A DNA stretch of 64,000 bases from Humulus lupulus. Taxonomy: Eukaryota > Streptophyta > Magnoliopsida > Rosales > Cannabaceae. The translations under genes and the position numbers were made by a program. Positions 21,548-32,539 of this stretch are shown piece after piece. The notes beneath the pieces are model-generated. The model was given only the letters and a program-made list of their open reading frames with translations, was not told where the DNA came from and did no database searches. The stretch covers positions 202,177,481 through 202,241,480 of the forward strand of contig NC_084798.1 in assembly GCF_963169125.1 (NCBI RefSeq). Direction: 5' to 3'. Each line of letters begins with the position of its first letter. Positions within the stretch are counted from its first letter, which is position 1.

Positions 21548-24500
21548 TAGTCCCCAACTCAGCCAGAAACTTTATTGGTAATTCGTTCCAATTTTTATTT
21601 CAATTTAGAGAACAATTTTAAGACGTTCTGTTCTGCTATGGCTACTACTGATGATTTTTCTGGTTCGGCCTCTACTAATATTAACAAGCCTTTTCGTTAT
21701 GAGGGTTTGCACTTTAAGCGTTGGAAACAAAAGATGTTATTTTATCTGACCATGAAGAAGGTTGTGTTTGTCCTCACTACTCTGAAGTCGGTTGTCTCTG
21801 AACCTTCGACTGACAAGGACAAAGAGACTGAACGTGAGAAGCAGCAGAAGGAATTGGACTCCTGGGTTGAAAACGACTTCCTCTGTAAGAATTTTATTCT
21901 TAATGGTTTATCTGACGATCTCTATGATTATTATAATTCAGACAAGTCAACAAAGGAAATTTGGGAGGCGCTGCAAAAGAAATATAATACAGAAGAGGCG
22001 GGGACTAAAAAATATGTTGTCAAACGCTACCTGAAATATCAGATGGTGGACGATAAATCTGTGGAAGTCCAATCTCACGAAATTTAGAAAATCACGCATG
22101 AGATTATCTCAGAAGGTACGACTCTTGATGAATAGTTTCAAGTTGCTGTTTTAATTGACAAATTACCTCCTTCCTGGAAGGATTTTAAAAATGTACTCAG
22201 GCATAAGACGAAGGAATTTTCCTTAGAGAGTTTGATCACTCGCCTTCGTATCGAGGAGGAAGCAAGGAAACAAGACTAGAAAGAAGAGGTGCTTGTTGTC
22301 TCTAACAGCAACCCCAAGAAGTCCACACCTGCGGTTCTGAAGCCTAATAGCAAAAATTTTAAGAATCAGAACCGCAACTCGAATTCAAATTCCAACCGCA
22401 ACAACCAGAACACTCCTCGAAACAAAAATCAGAGTTGGAACCATAACAAGAACCAACCTGGAAAGCAGCAACCTCCACCTAAACAGAATAACTTTGGACA
22501 ATTCCTTTGTTACAACTGTAACAAGCTAGGTCATATGGCACGCAAGTGTAGGAACAAGCCAAGCACGGCACCGCAGGCTAACTTGACTGAAGAAGCTTTT
22601 ACACTGCACTGCATGCTAACTTGACTGAAGAAGCTTTTACAGCTATGATTTCTGAGATCAACCTTATTGGTGGATCAAATGCATGGTGGGTAGACACTGG
22701 CGCTTCACGCCATGTCTGCTATGATCGTGCTATGTTTAAAACATACATTGCTGGTGATGATAAGAAAGTGTTGTTGGGAGATTCCCACAACACTATTGTT
22801 GTTGGGATTGGGAATGTGGAGCTTATGTTTACCTCGGGAAATACTTTATTACTGAAAGATGTAATACATACTCCTGAGATGAGAAAGAATCTGGTTTCTG
22901 GTTTTCTGCTTAATAAGGCTGGGTTTACTCAAACTATTGGGGCTGATTTGTACACCATCACTAAGAATGGTATTTTTGTTGGGAAGGGTTATGCTACTGA
23001 TGGCATGTTTAAGTTAAATGTTGAAATCAATAAAGTTTCTCCTTCTGCTTATATGTTGTGTGATTTTAATGTTTGGCATGCTAGACTTTGTCATGTTAAT
23101 AAGCGCATTAATAAGAACATGAGTAACATTGGTTTAATTCCTAAAGTGTCAGATAATGATTTTGAAAATTGTGATTTTTGTAGTCAAGCAAAAATTACGA
23201 AGACACCACATAAATCGGTTACTGGGGAATCTGAGCCTAGATTTAATTTATTCAGATATTTGTGAACTTGATGGAACGTTAACTAGGAATGGTAAACGTT
23301 ATTTCATCACTTTTATTGATGATTGTTCTGACTTTACTTATGTGTACTTAATGAAAAATAAAAGTGATGCGCTTGACATGTTCAAATTATTTGTGATAGA
23401 AATTGAGAATCAATTTAATAAGAAAATTAAAACGTTTCGTAATGATAGAGGAAATAAATATGATTCAAGCATGTTTATTGAGTTTTATAATTCACATGAC
23501 ATTGTACACGAAATCACTGCACCATATTCACCTAAAATAAACGGTAAAGCTGAAAGAAAGAATCGAACTTTTACTGAATCTGTTGTGGCTATTTTATTGA
23601 ATTCTGGTGATGCATCTCATTGGTGGGGTGAAATTCTTTTGACTGTTTGTTATGTGTTGAATAAAGTTCCTAAGTTTAAGAGCAAATTTTCACTATATGA
23701 GATCTTGAAAAATAGGCAACCTAACCTGTCTTATTTTAGAACGTGGGGTTGTTTGGCTTATGTTCGTATTCCTGATCCTAAGAGAATTAAGCTAGCAAGT
23801 AGAGCCTATGGATGTGTACTTATCGGATATGCAATTAATAGTAAAGCATATAGGTTCTATGATTTAAATGTGCATGTTATTGTGGAATCAAATGATGCTG
23901 ATTTTTATGAACATAGATTCCCTTTTAAATTGAGAAATAGTGGGGGTGCCTCTACTAGCAACATTCCTACGATTAGGAGTAATGAACATATTGAGGATAG
24001 AGAATCAGAACCTAGAAGAAGTAAGAGAGCTAGAGTTGCTAAAGATTATGGTTCTGATTTCCGTGTCTATACATTAGAGGAGGATCCTGCTAACCTCCAA
24101 GAAGCTTTGTCTTCTTTAGATGATGACCTCTGGAAAGAAGTCATAAATGATGAAATGGACTCTCTTAAGTCTAACAATACGTGGCACTTAGTTGATTTAC
24201 CTCCTGGTTGTAAGCCTATAGGTTGTAATTGGATTTTGAAAAAGAAATTGAAACTCGATGGTACTGTTGATAAGTACAAGGCTCGCTTGGTAGCCAAGGG
24301 TTGTAGGCAGAGAAAATATAGATTTCTTTGACACTTTTTCACCTGTTACAAGAATATCATCCATTAGAGTTTTGATTTCCCTAGCTTCCATTCACAATCT
24401 CGTTGTACACCAAATGGATGTTAAGACTGCCTTTTTGAATGGTGAATTAGAAGAGGAGATCTATATGGATCAACCTGAAGGGTTTGTGATCCATGGACAG

Positions 24501-25330
24501 GAACATAAGGTTTGTAAACTGGATAAGTCTATATATGGTCTTAAACAGGCACCTAAGCAATGGCATGAGAAATTTGACAATTTAGTTATCTCACATGGGT
24601 TTAAAGTGAATGAAAGTGACAAATGCATTTATTATAAATCTGAGAATGACATTTGCATTATTGTATGTCTATATGTAGATGACTTGCTCATTTTTTGTTC
24701 GAATATCCATGTTGTGAATGCTATGAAAACTTTTTTATGTGCTAACTTTGATATGAAAAACCTTGGAGAAGCGAATGTAATCCTTGGTATTAAGATTACT
24801 AGGTCTGAAAAGGGAATTTCTTTGGATCAATCTCACTACATTGAGAAGATTTTAAAGAAATACAATACTTTGACTGCAAACCTGCTTGCACACCATATGA
24901 TCCAAGTGTTAAGTTATTTAAGAACACTGGTGACGATGTGAGACAATCTGACTATGCGAGCATCATTGGCAGTCTTCGATATGCCACTGATTGTACGAGA
25001 CCCGACATTGCTTATGTTATGGGATTATTGTGCAGGTTTACTAGTAGACCTAGTATAGAGCATTGGCATGTTATTGAAAAGGTCATGAGATACCTCAAGA
25101 CAACCATGAACCTTGGATTACATTATCAGAAGTTTCCAGCTGTTCTTGAAGGATATAGTGATGCAGACTGGAACACTTTGTCAGATGACTCCAAAGCAAC
25201 AAGTGGCTATATCTTTAGTATAGCTGGTGGATTTGTTTCTTGGAAATCTAAGAAACAAACTATTTTGGCACAATCCACCATGGAGTCTGAAATGATAGCA
25301 CTAGCTACAGCTAGTGAAGAAGCAAGTTGG

Positions 25331-26741
25331 TGTTAGGACTAGTTTTGGTATGTTTTATGGCGTGTTTTAAGATGCAATTTTAATATTTTATTTGGTTTTG
25401 TGCGATATTATGCCGGTGTTTATTGTGTTTTCAGGATTAAGTATGGTTATGAAGGAAATAGTTTGAAATTGAAGGAAAAGCGCTTAATTCTTGAAGAAAC
25501 GGTGTTAAACGGGCTAAGGAATAGAAGCTAGGTGAAACCGGGGGTCAAATTGAAGATTTGGTGAAAAAATGGAATTAGAGCCGCAGCTCTATGGTGTAGA
25601 GCCGCGGCCCTATGAGTTACAGAGAAGGAAAAACAAATCTGTTAGCATTAGAGCTGAGGCTCTATCAGATAGAGCTGAGGCTCTATTAAAATCTGAATTA
25701 GAGCTGCGGCTCTATCAAGTAGAGCTGCGGCGCTACATGAAGTCAGAGAGGAAATCCGGGTTGCGAAATGCACTAGAGCTGCGGCTCTATCAAATGGAGC
25801 TGCGGCGCCAGTCCGTACGGAAGCCAAAGTTAGGGCATTTTTCAAGGGCAATTTTGTCCTTTCGCACATAATTAATTAGGGATTATAAAAGCTTTCTTAA
25901 TGACGTTTTTAAAGGGAGAATAACCTAGGAGACGACTGAAGGCACATTGGAGAGGATTGCGAGCGGAATCAAAGAATTCATCACAGTTTTCTTCTTTTCT
26001 ACTTTGAATTTCTGTATTTTGGATGCCTTTTATTTCTTCTATGGTTATTATGGATTTGATCATGAACTAAACTATCTTTCTAGGGTGTTAATTGAATCTC
26101 CTGAACCTTTATTTTAAATTAATACAAGTTTATGATTTCAATTTTATCTTGTGATTTATTCAATTTGAACCTAATGCTTGTGAATGATTGATCACCATTA
26201 ACATGAAATATATGATTTTGATTCGAAATCTGAAAAGTGAGAATTGAATATGCTGTAATTGAATAAACATAGATTTCATATTAGGACGAGAGTACCTGTG
26301 TGATCTGTGTAGTTTTAGGATTATTAATCTTAATGCCTATCTTATGTTTATTTATCACAGAGATGTAGAAAATTTGCATAAGAGAGAAACTTATATATCC
26401 TAGTACGAATATAAGTTATTATTGTTGACCTACTATCACAAGAGAGAAATTGAATAGTAAGATTTGTGTTAAGGAGAATTAAAGAGGATGGTTGATGAAA
26501 TTAATTGCCCTAGTTTTTAATCCATTGAATTTTCTTAACGTTATTTATTTTCAGTTATTGAAGTTAATTTTAGAATTTTGTTTTGCAATTTTAGTTAATT
26601 CTTGAGACTTATTTGTCGTAAGCCAAATAGAAATAGGAACTAAGTTTTGGTACTTAGTATACAGTCCTCGTGGGAACGATCTTACTTACTCATTATTACT
26701 TGTTACGATTACGTGCACTTGCGTATCGATTTTACACAACA
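25331..26741 (+). mobile_element. Solo LTR inside copia element 2
   Basis: 1411 bp, starts TGTTAGGACT and ends TACACAACA (TGTT...AACA), flanked by GTTGG at 25326-25330 and 26742-26746. It carries no pol domain. The end (GTGGGAACGATC ... CGTGCACTTGCG) resembles LTR ends of Tat/Athila-type plant gypsy elements. It carries the most repeated GC-palindrome module of the window and a TATA box TATAAAA at 25884-25890, so its promoter can be placed. Confidence 0.9.
25578..25811 (+). promoter_or_regulatory. GC-rich palindrome module of the solo LTR
   Basis: At least eight self-complementary words of the type TAGAGCYGCGGCTCTA (GAGCCGCAGCTC, GAGCCGCGGCCC, GAGCTGAGGCTC twice, GAGCTGCGGCTC twice, GAGCTGCGGCGC twice), arranged as close pairs about 20 bp apart with larger gaps between pairs. 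It ends about 73 bp before the TATA box. Confidence 0.7.
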
Positions 26742-27570
26742 GTTGGCTGAGAAGCCTGCTAGCTGAGATCCCTTTATGGGAAAACCCGATACCAGTTGTG
26801 TTGATCCACTGCGATAGTACCGCGCCTATTGCAAAAATATAGAACTGTTATTACAACGGCAAGAGACGACAGATACGTTGTAAGCATAGTACTGTTAGAG
26901 AGTTTCTCTCAACAGGAGCTATTAGAGTGGACCATGTACACACTGATGATAACTTAGCAGATCCTTTGACGAAAGGATTAGCTAGAGAGAAAGTCCATAA
27001 AACATCGAAAGGAATGGGACTATTGCCCTTAGAATGATGAATCACTCATGATGGTAACCCAACCTAAAGACTGGAGATCCCAAGAACTAGGTTCAATGGG
27101 TAATAACAAGTTGTGAAGTGATATGAGTTGGATCATGCTATTTCCATTAAAGCATATAGAAGCATGAATTCCTGAAGCGATGAGATGATGATTAATAGAA
27201 ACTCTTAATGAGATCTATACTCTATGTGGAGTGGAGTACCGAGCTACAAGAGTACTCTTGATAGACTCACCTATGTGAATGTGGAAGTGGGGCCGCTTCC
27301 TATGGAATTTTGGGCAAAATTTCTAGAGCATTCACTATACTGGGATAGACGTGCATGGCCATTAACGCACAGGCTTTTTGACTAAACCCTTGAAAGGTTG
27401 GTGCGTGGAACGATGTTAGAAATAGAGTTCAAGACTATGTGTCACTCTAGTATAATCTAAATCGTATTCACTACGCAAATGTTCAAATCGAAAGATACAT
27501 TTGTTTATGCACAATCTTATAGATTCTGATATTGCTCGAGAAAATATTTTAAAAAAATTCAAGTGGGGGA

Positions 27571-27795
27571 TTGTTGGAACTTTTTGTTAAAAGTTAAAAG
27601 TGAATTGTCAAAAATTGAAAAAGTATATTTGTGTGTGATATGGGAAAAGTCCCATGTGGATTTGGAACAACCCTCCAAGAGTGTATATAAGATGCAAATG
27701 CCATGCATTAGGGTGTGCCCCAAGGGGTACCCAGTTTTGTGCGAATGGGTGAGGACTCACACACTTGATCACCACACACGCTCGCGCCGCCATCC
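27571..27795 (+). repeat. 3' LTR of copia element 2, truncated
   Basis: It matches the first part of the 5' LTR (TGTTGGAACTTTTTG onward) including the TATA region, then similarity stops after GCCGCCATCC. About 165 bp of the LTR and the 3' TSD are gone. Confidence 0.85.
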
Positions 27796-28063
27796 GTATG
27801 AACTACTTTTAAATAAATTTTAGGGTTGTTTGGCAGAATACTATAAGAATCTTTGACAAATAAATTTTTTATTTTATTTACCGCAATAAATATTTGAGAT
27901 AAATATATGTAGGGAATTTTTCAAAAATATGGCTTTTTAGCCATTAATGTGCAAAAATATGGGAGTTAAACTTTCTTTAATTTGTATGGGAAAATTTAAT
28001 TAAGAAAAACTTAGTTTATGAGAAAACTAATCCCATATTGGAAATCAAAATTAATCAAAACAA

Positions 28064-28907
28064 ATGAGCAAAATGAGGGGTTGGGGTATCCATGGAGCTG
28101 TGATCCCAGGTTGCCCAGAGACATTCGAAAGAGGAACTTCAGCGTCATCGAGAGGATATACGTCTCAGGGATCAGACGAGCAACACCAGAAGGTTCGTGA
28201 AATCAAAGAAGGTGATATCGTGGCTGATTGGGTCTACAACAACAGCGACTCTCCTCTTGTTTTGATTGCCTTCATCGATGTCGGCAACCAAGCCAACCAG
28301 CTCGACCAATTCTCTAGAGTAATATATACTATAATTAACATCACTTTTGATCAGTGTTTTTTCTTCTTCATATAAATTAATAATGTTGGTTCTTCGAAAT
28401 TAATTTCAGAGGTTCCACCTAGCTGGAAACCCACACAGGGAACAAAAGACCGAACAAGAGGCTCGTCTCCGAAGCCAAAGCCGAAGCCAGCAAAGGAGGC
28501 AGGAGGAGCAGAACCCCAACGGCAACATCTTCAGCGGCTTCAACACAAGAATCTTGGCCGAGTCATTCAACATCGACACCGAGTTGGCTAACAAGCTTCA
28601 GAACAAAGACGACATGAGGGAGAGAATCGTCCGAGTCAGGGAGGACCTCCACATCATAGCTCCTTCAAGAATCCAAGAAGAGGAGTGACGCCGCTACGGT
28701 TGATCCGAGGACTACAGCGGCTTAGAAGAAACCTTCTACACACTGAGGTTGAGGGAGAACATTGACCATCCTTCTCAGGCTGATATCTTCAACCCACGCA
28801 GCGGCCGCGTGACCACCCTCAACAGCTACAACCTCCCCATCCTCCGCTCCCTCCAGCTGACCGCCGAGAGAGGAGTGCTCTACAAGAACGGCATGATGGC
28901 GCCGCAC
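28064..28907 (+). pseudogene. 11S globulin (legumin/edestin-type) seed storage protein relic
   Basis: Two exons of a cupin seed storage protein are clear. Exon 1 carries GAVIPGCPETF, HQKVREIKEGDIVA and GNQANQLDQ and ends at 28318; the intron is 28319-28409; exon 2 starts RFHLAGNP and carries [34 protein letters not shown] and YKNGMMAPH. The N-terminal signal and first cupin part are absent, five or six residues of the LPAG motif after DIVA are deleted, TGA stops occur at 28686 and 28701, and similarity ends at about 28907 just before the HWN motif, where a third exon would follow. 11S globulins are the hexameric storage proteins of seed protein bodies; this copy is dead. How it got here (local duplication or transposon capture) is unknown. 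Confidence 0.9.
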
Positions 28908-29345
28908 CATCTCCACCATCATCTCTGGCCACCCCCTTACCACCTGCCAAGAACACCCCAGCCGCACATCCATGAAACCCAGCCACCTTCACCACCTTAG
29001 GCGCACACCTCCATGAAACTCAGCCAATAACATCCCAGCCGCACCATCGACAAATACAAACTCAATCCGCGCATCTCTGCATGATTCCATTCGCGAGCCC
29101 CCAAATCCAAAACTATGGGGATAGGCTGAGGTGAGGGATGTTCTAGTGGTGGTCGGAGGTGAGGAAGAAGGGTGGCGCTTGGGCTGTGTGCGATTTGTGG
29201 TGCTCGGAGCTGTGCAAAACAACGAGGGTGGCTGGGTTTGCGACGGGGTTTTGCGCGTAGGGGATGGGGGTTTCTAGTGGTGGTCGGAGGCGAGGGAGGA
29301 GGTTGGTTCGTGGTCAGATTTGGTTTTTTTTTTCTGTCTTGAGAT
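28908..29345. other. GC-rich low-complexity stretch, no gene
   Basis: Minus-strand frames here are Pro/Ser/Thr-rich and lack any domain. The phrase TCTAGTGGTGGTCGGAGG occurs twice (about 29140 and 29272), pointing to a local duplication. Confidence 0.45.
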
Positions 29346-29349
29346 CTGT

Positions 29350-29775
29350 GGTAACTGGTTACCTTCACGTTGTTTGTTTGTATATTTTAGGAGGTAACTA
29401 GTTACCTTCACATTCTGATGTGTGTGTATATTTCTGGGTTTTATATGGTAACTGGTTACCTAGGTTACTAAATCATACTTACTATTCTTATTTTTTTCCT
29501 TCAAATGTGATGTTTTTTTTTTTCATTTCTAATATGAGTGACTCGTCAATCTCTTATGATAACTGGTTACCCCTCTTATGGTAGTAAGTTACTAATCGCA
29601 CTGTAACTGGTTGCCCCTCCTGATACATGTTATTTAACCTCTAAGATTATTTTTTACATAAATATGAAAAAACACAAACAAGTAACTGGTTACCCCTCTA
29701 GATAAATGTTATTTAAGCTAGCTGTAGGATTTTTTTTACATAACTTTGAAAAATTAATTAAGTAACTGGTTACCT
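29350..29775. repeat. Tandem repeat with palindrome GGTAAC-NN-GTTACC
   Basis: Seven or eight copies of GTAACTGGTTACC or close variants, at about 29350, 29393, 29447, 29560, 29603, 29682 and 29762. The copy at 29393 (GGTAACTAGTTACC) is a perfect palindrome. The last three copies are 79-80 bp apart and share flanking sequence (ATGTTATTTAA, TTTTTTACATAA), so part of the block is a true ~80-bp tandem repeat. Confidence 0.8.
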
Positions 29776-31340
29776 TACCTAGGTTTTAAAAAAAACGTAC
29801 AACCTAAAAAAAAAGGAAAAAAAATGTTTACAATAAATAAAAATAATAATAAACACAATTCATATTAAAAAAAAATTGCAAAACAACCATAGAAAAATTT
29901 AATATAAAAATAATTATATAAAATTAATATAAAAAAATAATCAAATAAGCTAAAAAAAATAATCAAATTACAAACATACCCTTCCAAATTCATAAAACTT
30001 GATTAAGAGTGAAAATATGGCATAAACAAACTTTTATACAAAAATATGGAAAACTAAACCCATAAAAGTGAAATTAAAACAAAATAAATGGAAATTAGAT
30101 TGTGTGCCCAGTTTTATATTGTGTTATTAGTTTTTACCCATGTTTCAACTTTTATATATTTTTACCCAGTTTTTTAATCAGTTTCCCTATAATACCCTTT
30201 TATATTATAAACTGAGTACTCTCCATTTTTTTCCAACGTTTCCCTCTCACCTTCATTCTATTTTCAAAGTTTTCGTTTACTATTCCTTTCTCTCTGCCAA
30301 GCCCCCCCGATCACCATCTTCAACATTCCTCTGTCTCCAGCGCCAAAACTCACCCCCCATCCTAACTGCAACGCCAGAGCCATCCTCTGTCTTGATTTTG
30401 TGGATCGTTTGAAGTTCTTCTCCAAGTTCAGAGCCGATCTTCCTTTTTCAAGTGATTGTTGAAGCTTGCTTCTCTTGAGGTATGTAATTGAGGTTTGTTT
30501 GATTCTTTGCTCCCCATTTGTTTGATGAAAGTTTCATTGATTTTTGTATGAATAATTTATGTTCTTATATAGTGTTTTTATTGTTTGTTTTGATGAAAGT
30601 CATCATTGTCTGAGGCCATTCCCCCTATGCAATTGATTTTTGAAGCTTGCTTTTCTTGAGGTATGCAAATGAGTTTTGTTTAATTCTTTGCACTCCATTT
30701 GTTTGATGAAAGTTCCATTAAATTTTTTCTGAATATTTTATGCTCTTATATAGTTGGAACCTAGTAGTGAGGTATGTAAAATAAGTTGTTTAATATATTG
30801 CACTCTATTTGTTTGATGAAATTCCTCATTAATCATCAAATGAAAAATTTCCCTTCTTATCTAGTGTTTTCATTGCTTGTGTTTATTTTGATGAAAATAC
30901 TCGTTGATGTTCTTTTTTTTTTTCTTTAAATTTGTCTTTTGGTTTTGTATTATGTATATTCATTTATGTGTATGGGAATGTATAGGAGTCGTACTACTCA
31001 TTGTTGAAGTTTACCCAAATCTAACATCACTTACTATAGGCAGTTGTCGGAGACTCAATGGAGAGTTACTTGACCTCCTACCATATCTACACAGCTTCAT
31101 ATTTTTCACTGTTCAGAGCTTGCTTCCTCACTCCCAGTGATGACAACTGTCACTAGTGTAAGAATTCACCAGTGTTAGATTGTGTGCCCAGTTTGTATTG
31201 GTATTTTGTTTCCCATAGAGTAGTCAGCATCTTTAGATAAACAAGACCAGTATATCATCAACTTAAAGACAATGTAGGTAATGCACCCCAAAAATTGCTC
31301 AAACTCATGGCCTTTGTACTACTAAGATGATACTAAGAGT
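29776..31340. other. Non-coding stretch with 5'-exon-like segment and local duplications
   Basis: 29776-30060 is A-rich with no gene. At 30150-30480 there is a leader-like CT-rich stretch ending CTCTTGAG|GTATGT, a splice-donor context; this donor region is repeated at about 30640-30665 and in part at 30770, giving a degenerate tandem triplication. The 25-bp phrase starting TTAGATTGTGTGCCCAG occurs at 30095 and again at 31175. A short plus-strand stretch at about 30990-31090 (YPNLTSLTIGSCRRL) looks like one leucine-rich repeat, possibly another captured exon. No complete gene. Confidence 0.4.
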
Positions 31341-31344
31341 TATA

Positions 31345-31670
31345 CACTCTTAGTTTTGAAAGTAAAATTATCTGGAAAAGTTCCAGGAAATGCACACCAG
31401 ATACCATCTGTACCATCTAACTCAAGTGTCTTTCCAATCTTTTCAACCAATATGCGAGCATTCTGAATAATTTTCTCCCTAGTTTATGTAACCACTCCAG
31501 CCATTTCCATATAGTACCATATTGCACTTCTATAAGACCAAGAAAATCACTAGCAAAAAGTATATATATTTTGTAGTTGGGAAACAAAGAAAATCGCAAA
31601 AACTCTCTTACTCATGACATATCCATAAAAGGAATTAAGAATGCTCTTTTGAGTGAGTTGTAAAGAATGA
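31345..31670 (-). pseudogene. Captured fragment of DNA polymerase epsilon catalytic subunit, copy A
   Basis: On the minus strand, 31530 down to about 31345 reads IWYYMEMAGVVT, then [14 protein letters not shown] and [19 protein letters not shown], the conserved stretch of the POL2 catalytic subunit (MEMAG...ELDTDGIWC). A further exon piece at about 31665-31612 reads LNSFYGYVM, the preceding conserved motif. The interval between them looks like the retained intron, so the capture was from DNA and not from mRNA. A stop (TAA after GVVT) and small indels make it non-functional. Only about 90 residues of a protein of more than 2000 are present. Confidence 0.8.
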
Positions 31671-32164
31671 CATATCCGATGCAGCTGGGTTTAGAAATTG
31701 ATTTAAAGTGAAGAGTTTTTTTTTTTACACTAAACTCCTAAGTAGTGTTTTTAACAGTAGAATGAGAAATGTGACTAATAACCTGCGTAATATTGAACTA
31801 AATAGAATTAGTAGCTAAGTTTGATTAAGTATCCTATAAGTAGGTATTTTTCAAGTTATATTAAAAAATTTGTTTCTGAAATTTTTTAAGGACCCTATTA
31901 CCTGTAGAGATTCTGTAAATAGATTTATGTAGGCAAGGCCTAGTTGAGTAAAGTTGAATGTATAAACATTTTAAATGTTTGTTAGCATTTCAATAAGGCA
32001 TAGTCTGAGGGGGAAAAAAGCGAGCATTCTCTAGAAAATCGTAAGGATGAATATCAATTTTTAAAAGAAAAAATTTTGCAAATCGAAATGAAGAGAAACA
32101 AAATGAATGTCAAGTAGAAAATCATACTAGATTTGAGTGTAAAGGATTTGAAAGGCATGATAGA

Positions 32165-32380
32165 AGGTCTGATGTGTCCATCAGTATGGTCAGATACATG
32201 GTGGGATGAGATTTTAGCAAAGTTTCTTTTCTTGTGTCCAGTCTCTATAAACTTCAAACTACAATCCCTCTGGTAGCAGGCTAGCTAAAAATAAACATAT
32301 GCAGCCTCTTGTTTGTCTAATTCTCCTAGTGATTCATACACGGACAATGCCTCCCTAATGGCATCATTAGCTAGCTTTGT
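32165..32380 (-). pseudogene. Captured fragment of an EDRF1-like protein
   Basis: Minus-strand translation gives SLGELDKQEAAYVYF, a TAG stop (32285-32287), LACYQRDCSLKF and, after a frameshift, SHPTMYLTILM. These phrases match the plant homologue of erythroid differentiation-related factor 1 as I remember it, where FQLACYQRDC and HPTMYLTILMERSAL occur. The stop replaces the Gln of FQLACYQ, so it fits CAG to TAG. The identification rests on memory of short motifs. Confidence 0.6.
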
Positions 32381-32539
32381 AAAATAAAGATTGAACTTCT
32401 AAATTGGACAATGAGTTTCAAAATAAAGAAATTGAAATTCTGAAAAGCTCATTGACTTGTAAAAGGGCATGCAAAGTTGAGTGGCTAAAAAGTTAAGCGA
32501 TTAATATGAGATAGAGCTTTTAAACCTTATGCTTTATAG

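Larger units (their letters stand above)
21638..27037 (+). pseudogene. copia element 2 gag-pol, interrupted by a solo LTR
   Basis: ATG at 21638 (MATTDDFSG). In order: copia gag; zinc knuckle CYNCNKLGHMARKC near 22509; protease WWVDTGASRHVC near 22684; pre-integrase WHARLCHVNKR near 23073; integrase with DICELDG, FRNDRGN and NGKAERKN; reverse transcriptase with TAFLNGELEEE and active-site YVDDLLIF near 24675; RNase H with QSTMESEMIALA near 25270. The solo LTR splits RNase H after EEASW; the frame resumes at about 26742 and ends PLTKGLAREK...LPLE with TGA at 27035-27037. Lesions: TAG at 22085, 22133, 22277 and 26840 (all likely from CAG), frameshifts near 23240, 24310 and 24900, and a short direct duplication around 22585-22640 (GAAGAAGCTTTTACA twice). 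Confidence 0.9.
21156..27795 (+). mobile_element. Ty1/copia element 2, decayed, 3' LTR truncated
   Basis: The 5' LTR starts TGTTGGAAC at 21156; a second copy of its first about 225 bp starts at 27571 after a purine tract AAGTGGGGGAT. Between them is a copia gag-pol with many stops and frameshifts, and a 1411-bp solo LTR at 25331-26741. The 3' LTR stops being similar at about 27795 and the expected TSD (ATCAT) is not found there, so the 3' end was lost by a later deletion. No standard tRNA-Met primer site is visible after the 5' LTR. Confidence 0.88.

Noticed and set aside
28722..29368. Several minus-strand Pro/Thr-rich frames
   Set aside because: One is antisense to the legumin relic and the others cover GC-rich low-complexity DNA; no domain, no intron signals.
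27796..30060. Phrases like CAAAAATATGG at 27920, 27955 and 30015-30045 as possible transposon ends
   Set aside because: They are in direct, not inverted, orientation and no target duplication could be paired with them.
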